A stretch of DNA of 8,391 bases from CAMLQK01 sp964654135. GTDB taxonomy: Bacteria; Patescibacteriota; Saccharimonadia; Saccharimonadales; UBA4665. Numbering within the stretch: the first letter of the stretch is position 1; the number at the start of each line of letters is the position of its first letter. Below the pieces are notes generated by a model. That model worked only from the letters and a program-made list of their open reading frames with translations, searched no databases and was not told the DNA's origin. Shown here one piece after another: positions 5,995-8,391 of the stretch. The position numbers were made by a program, and so were the translations under genes. The stretch spans positions 1 to 8,391 of the forward strand of contig CAZZHV010000048.1 of NCBI GenBank assembly GCA_964654135.1. The letters run 5' to 3'.

Positions 5995-6672
5995 ATGGCT
6001 GCAATAATTTCACTTAGTAATGTAACCAAAACATACCGTCTCGGTGACGAAGTGCTTAACGCACTCGATAACATTAGTTTCTCGGTAAATAGTGGCGAAT
6101 TTGTGGCTATTACCGGTCCATCTGGGTCGGGCAAATCAACACTTGCCAATATTATCGGCGGGCTCGACCGCCCAACTGCTGGATCGGTTATTGTAGACGA
6201 TAACGACCTGTCTCATGTTCGCGACCGCAAGCTGTCAGATTACCGCAATCATCACATTGGTTTTGTATTTCAGTCGTTCAATTTACAGGGTTCACAAACA
6301 GCGCTTGAGAATGTTATGTTGCCGCTGGTTTTTGCGCGTATTAAACCCAAAGAGCGTAAGGCCCGAGCTGTCGAGTGCCTTAAGGCAGTCGGCCTTGGCG
6401 ATCGCCTTAAGCACCGTCCTGCGCAGCTTTCTGGCGGCCAGCGTCAACGTGTGGCAATTGCTCGTGCGCTTGCTGCAAAGCCAAACATTATCATTGCCGA
6501 CGAGCCAACGGGCAATTTGGACAGTTCACGAGGCGAAGAGATTATGAAATTACTCAAAGATCTCAATAAACAGGGTATAACACTGATTGTTATTACTCAC
6601 GATATGGCAATTGCTCGTCAGGCCGGCCGTATTGTCCAGATTAAAGACGGCCATATTACGGAGCGAGGTTAG
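5995..6672 (+). CDS. ABC transporter ATP-binding protein, MacB/LolD type
   Basis: Predicted 225-aa cytoplasmic ATPase. All nucleotide-binding motifs are present: Walker A GPSGSGKST (41-49), Q-loop Q93 in FVFQSFNL, signature LSGGQ (145-149), Walker B IIIADE with catalytic E170, D-loop NLDS (174-177) and switch His202 in ITHD. The sequence GLDRPTAGSVxVDD and PTGNLDSSRGEEIM are typical of the MacB/LolD/YknY family, which works with FtsX-like permeases by mechanotransmission rather than classic alternating access. The start is taken as the ATG at 5995, because an extended -10 lies 7 bases upstream; an ATG at 5956 would lie ahead of that promoter. One base separates its TAG from the permease ATG, so the two are one operon. 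The likely cargo (peptide, lipoprotein, antibiotic or toxin) cannot be read from sequence. Confidence 0.95.
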   Translation: MAAIISLSNVTKTYRLGDEVLNALDNISFSVNSGEFVAITGPSGSGKSTLANIIGGLDRPTAGSVIVDDNDLSHVRDRKLSDYRNHHIGFVFQSFNLQGSQTALENVMLPLVFARIKPKERKARAVECLKAVGLGDRLKHRPAQLSGGQRQRVAIARALAAKPNIIIADEPTGNLDSSRGEEIMKLLKDLNKQGITLIVITHDMAIARQAGRIVQIKDGHITERG

Positions 6673-6673
6673 C

Positions 6674-8116
6674 ATGCGGTTTATAGACTATATTGCAATT
6701 GCATTACGCAACATTTGGCGCCAGAAACTACGCAGTGCACTGACAATCTTTGCCGTTGTTATTGGCGCAACCAGCGTAACGATCATGCTGGCGCTGGTCT
6801 TTAGCCTTAAAGGCTTTATGACGAGCCAGTTTGAACAAAACGGCGTCTTCCAGCAGGTGGCTGTGTCGCCGCAGTCTGACATTACCTGGGAGGACCAAAA
6901 TTCAGGCCAATGTACAACCGACAGCTGCGTTAAATTAACAGATGACCTCGTTACTAAAATTGCGGCTCGCCAACATGTTGCTGGCGTGGCACGTATGACT
7001 AATATGTGGCAGTTTCAGGCTTTGACGTTTGGTGATCAAAAGCTCCGTGCACAGCAAATGACTGCCTACGATGCTAATAATGTAATCCAGAGCAACCTCG
7101 TTGCAGGCCGTGACATTGCTCCAAGTGATAAGACCGGTGTTATCACAATTACCTCTGACTATGCCGACAAATTGGGCTACAAACACAAGTACGATCAGCT
7201 TATCGGTAAGACGGTTGGACTCTACACCGAAAACTACTACACCGGCGTTGGCTCTGACCCACTCAAGGCCTATCAAGATCAGGCAAACTGGTTCCAGACG
7301 CATCCGAATGCCGACGGTCGTGACTACAAACCTGCACCCGTAACACTCAATGCCACAATTGTAGGCATAACTGACACCCTCAAAGATCGCTATACCATTC
7401 GCGTGCCACTGGAGTGGGCTCGTGGTATGCAGCTTAATCAAACATATCAGGTTACACGAGAAGCTCAGGATGCGGCGAATGCTTTGTGTCGCAACAAGCC
7501 GTCAACTACTTGTAAACAAGCCCAGCCAACACTTACATCAAGCGACGAATTGACCAAGAATGGTTACGCATCTCTTATCGTAAAAGTAGATCAAGCCTCA
7601 AACGCAGCAGCTGTCGCTAAAGACATACGTGATACCTATAAGGTTGGGGCCGCCGACGCCCAGACGGAAATCAAGCAGCAATTGGCTATCTTTAACATTC
7701 TTGGCGCCGTACTTGGTGGAATCGGTGGTATCGCCTTAGCAGTAGCTGCGGTAGGTGTTGTTAACACCATGGTGATGGCCATATTGGAACGTACCCGCGA
7801 AATCGGCGTCATGCGCGCTGTCGGCGCTCGCCGCTCCGTGGTTAGTCGGCTGTTTACATTCGAAGCGGCCCTGCTTGGATTCATCGGTGGTATTGTTGGG
7901 CTTGGTGTCGGTTACGGACTGATTCTTATCGCTAATCCGCTTATTAATGATCAGCTCAAATCAAACAATATTCACAGCACTAACATTGTAACGCTGCCTC
8001 TCTGGCTTATTGCCGGAGTGATTATAATTACCACTGTTATTGGTCTCTTAGCTGGCTTGTACCCAGCACGACGAGCCGCTAAGCTTGATCCAGTCGAAGC
8101 CTTGCACTACGAATAG
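6674..8116 (+). CDS. FtsX-like/MacB-type ABC transporter permease
   Basis: Predicted 480-aa permease partner of the adjacent ATPase. The topology is one N-terminal helix (about 21-45), a large extracytoplasmic MacB periplasmic-core-like domain (about 46-335), and three C-terminal helices (about 341-368, 393-421 and 442-464). Diagnostic motifs are WRQKLRSALT at the N-terminus, ERTREIGVMRAVGA (372-385), the coupling segment, and GLYPARRAAKLDPVEALHYE at the C-terminus. Four cysteines (80, 85, 272, 280), all in the extracytoplasmic domain and arranged as two close pairs, suggest disulfides. A GAGG at 6665-6668, 5 bases before the ATG at 6674, is a plausible Shine-Dalgarno. The longer open frame from 6587 overlaps the ATPase gene and lacks family sequence. 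No associated membrane-fusion protein (MacA) is in view, as is common for such exporters in single-membrane bacteria. Ends at a strong terminator. Confidence 0.93.
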   Translation: MRFIDYIAIALRNIWRQKLRSALTIFAVVIGATSVTIMLALVFSLKGFMTSQFEQNGVFQQVAVSPQSDITWEDQNSGQCTTDSCVKLTDDLVTKIAARQHVAGVARMTNMWQFQALTFGDQKLRAQQMTAYDANNVIQSNLVAGRDIAPSDKTGVITITSDYADKLGYKHKYDQLIGKTVGLYTENYYTGVGSDPLKAYQDQANWFQTHPNADGRDYKPAPVTLNATIVGITDTLKDRYTIRVPLEWARGMQLNQTYQVTREAQDAANALCRNKPSTTCKQAQPTLTSSDELTKNGYASLIVKVDQASNAAAVAKDIRDTYKVGAADAQTEIKQQLAIFNILGAVLGGIGGIALAVAAVGVVNTMVMAILERTREIGVMRAVGARRSVVSRLFTFEAALLGFIGGIVGLGVGYGLILIANPLINDQLKSNNIHSTNIVTLPLWLIAGVIIITTVIGLLAGLYPARRAAKLDPVEALHYE

Positions 8117-8119
8117 CAA

Positions 8120-8143
8120 AAAGCCCCGAATAATCGGGGCTTT
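8120..8143 (+). terminator. Intrinsic terminator of the ABC exporter operon
   Basis: AAAGCCCCGA (8120-8129) and TCGGGGCTTT (8134-8143) form a perfect 10-bp stem with a 4-base loop ATAA, three bases after the permease TAG. The stem is G/C-rich and its 3' arm ends in TTT, so it is a credible rho-independent terminator; the A-rich flank could let it act in both directions. Confidence 0.85.
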
Positions 8144-8164
8144 CAAATTTCAGGGGGTGGTGCA

Positions 8165-8234
8165 GGGAGAGGGTGGAATCGACGAATGGTGTTGTCGCGG
8201 GTGCGACTGTAGTTGTCGATTCCGACCCTATCCC
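8165..8234. repeat. Long imperfect inverted repeat (large hairpin)
   Basis: GGGAGAGGGTGGAATCGAC (8165-8183) pairs with 8215-8234 (GTCGATTCC, G, ACCCTATCCC), giving about 18 base pairs with one mismatch (8169/8230) and one bulged base (8224). Inside it, GTCGC (8194-8198) and GCGAC (8203-8207) form a second small stem with loop GGGT. It lies in G/C-rich sequence downstream of the partial right-edge gene. It could be a 3'-UTR or terminator structure of that gene, or part of a mobile or phage element; neither is shown. Confidence 0.55.
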
Positions 8235-8236
8235 TT

Positions 8237-8257
8237 TGACGGACGCGTTGTCCGTCA
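8237..8257 (-). terminator. Hairpin downstream of the right-edge gene
   Basis: TGACGGAC (8237-8244) and GTCCGTCA (8250-8257) form a perfect 8-bp stem with a 5-base loop, 9 bases beyond the stop codon of the minus-strand gene at 8267. No U-tract follows. Hairpin terminators of this kind without a U-tail are well known in G/C-rich Actinobacteria, so it is probably the terminator of that gene. Confidence 0.45.
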
Positions 8258-8266
8258 GGCGACAGC

Positions 8267-8391
8267 TCAGATGTCCGTGAGGACCTGGGGCTGACGCATT
8301 TCCAGTGCTCGCTTGAAGTCCTTCCTGGACTCGACGTAGGTCATGGTGTGGGGGTCGCGGCCGTGTTTACGCGGGTCGACCGTGTGGAAGA
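8267..8391 (-). CDS. C-terminal part of an unrecognised gene entering from the right edge
   Basis: The last 40 codons plus TGA of a gene whose start lies beyond the window. The visible protein begins FHTVDPRKHGRDPHTMTYVE and ends ALEMRQPQVLTDI. It is polar with no membrane segment or domain I can name. Third-position G+C is 34 of 40 codons (85%), against roughly 12 of the first 30 codons of the neighbouring permease. The frame is open across the whole visible length and is followed by a hairpin, which supports it being coding. The composition points to an actinobacterial or actinophage origin, either by transfer or by an assembly join. An ATG at 8345 is internal and would give only 25 residues, so a partial gene is preferred. 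Confidence 0.5.
   Translation of the reverse strand, partial: FHTVDPRKHGRDPHTMTYVESRKDFKRALEMRQPQVLTDI

Noticed and set aside
5940..6149. 70-residue N-terminal extension of the Nudix gene
   Set aside because: It overlaps the ABC ATPase start and its promoter, is not Nudix-like, and the -10 box lies just upstream of the ATG at 5939.
6935..7441. 168-codon open frame on the minus strand inside the permease gene
   Set aside because: It lies wholly inside a clearly identified FtsX-like permease, has no recognisable domain, and starts without a promoter or ribosome-binding site.
8153..8201. G-runs suggesting a G-quadruplex
   Set aside because: Only three close runs of three or more G are present; the fourth (8199-8201) is too far away for a canonical quadruplex.
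8165..8234. Inverted repeat as terminal repeats of an insertion sequence
   Set aside because: The arms are only 31 bases apart with no transposase between them and no flanking target duplication, so a hairpin is the simpler reading.

Overview
The window looks like a chromosomal piece from a small-genome bacterium of the Candidate Phyla Radiation, most likely a Saccharibacteria (TM7)-like lineage. This is an inference from four things: tightly packed small operons, -10 boxes lying only 6-10 bases upstream of start codons (near-leaderless transcripts), an envelope-centred gene set (LCP ligase, sugar transferase, YihY/BrkB, MacB-type ABC transporter), and compact versions of those proteins. Translation fits the standard bacterial code. 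TAG is the commonest stop (six of nine complete genes); TGA is used once, by the PadR gene.

Layout. 51-1148 (-) is a LytR-CpsA-Psr (LCP) glycopolymer ligase. It is divergent from a + strand cluster of a 73-aa single-pass membrane protein (1297-1518), a YihY/BrkB family membrane protein (1530-2477) and a PadR-type repressor (2524-3039), the last preceded by a perfect palindrome that may be its operator. Convergent to these is a - strand series: a Nudix hydrolase (5436-5939), an unrecognised 527-aa membrane protein (3794-5377) and a sugar transferase that has lost the usual membrane hairpin (3060-3752). The Nudix gene is divergent, across a 55-bp two-way promoter region, from a + strand MacB-type ABC exporter operon (ATPase 5995-6672, permease 6674-8116), which ends in a clear intrinsic terminator (8120-8143).

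The last ~250 bases differ. Base composition rises to about 60% G+C, there are two hairpins without U-tracts, and the C-terminal 40 codons of a gene run in from the right edge on the - strand with about 85% GC at third positions. This looks actinobacterial or actinophage-like, and is either a transferred segment or an assembly junction.

How the genes may work together: the sugar transferase could start a lipid-linked glycan on the cytoplasmic face and the LCP protein could attach such a glycan to the wall, so both ends of one envelope pathway may be present. The MacB-like transporter and BrkB protein add envelope transport functions, with PadR as a plausible local regulator. I see no CRISPR array, tRNA, rRNA, transposase or recognisable defence system. 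No single undescribed system is compelling; the best leads are the unknown membrane protein, the membrane-anchor-less sugar transferase, the near-leaderless promoter pattern and the foreign right end.
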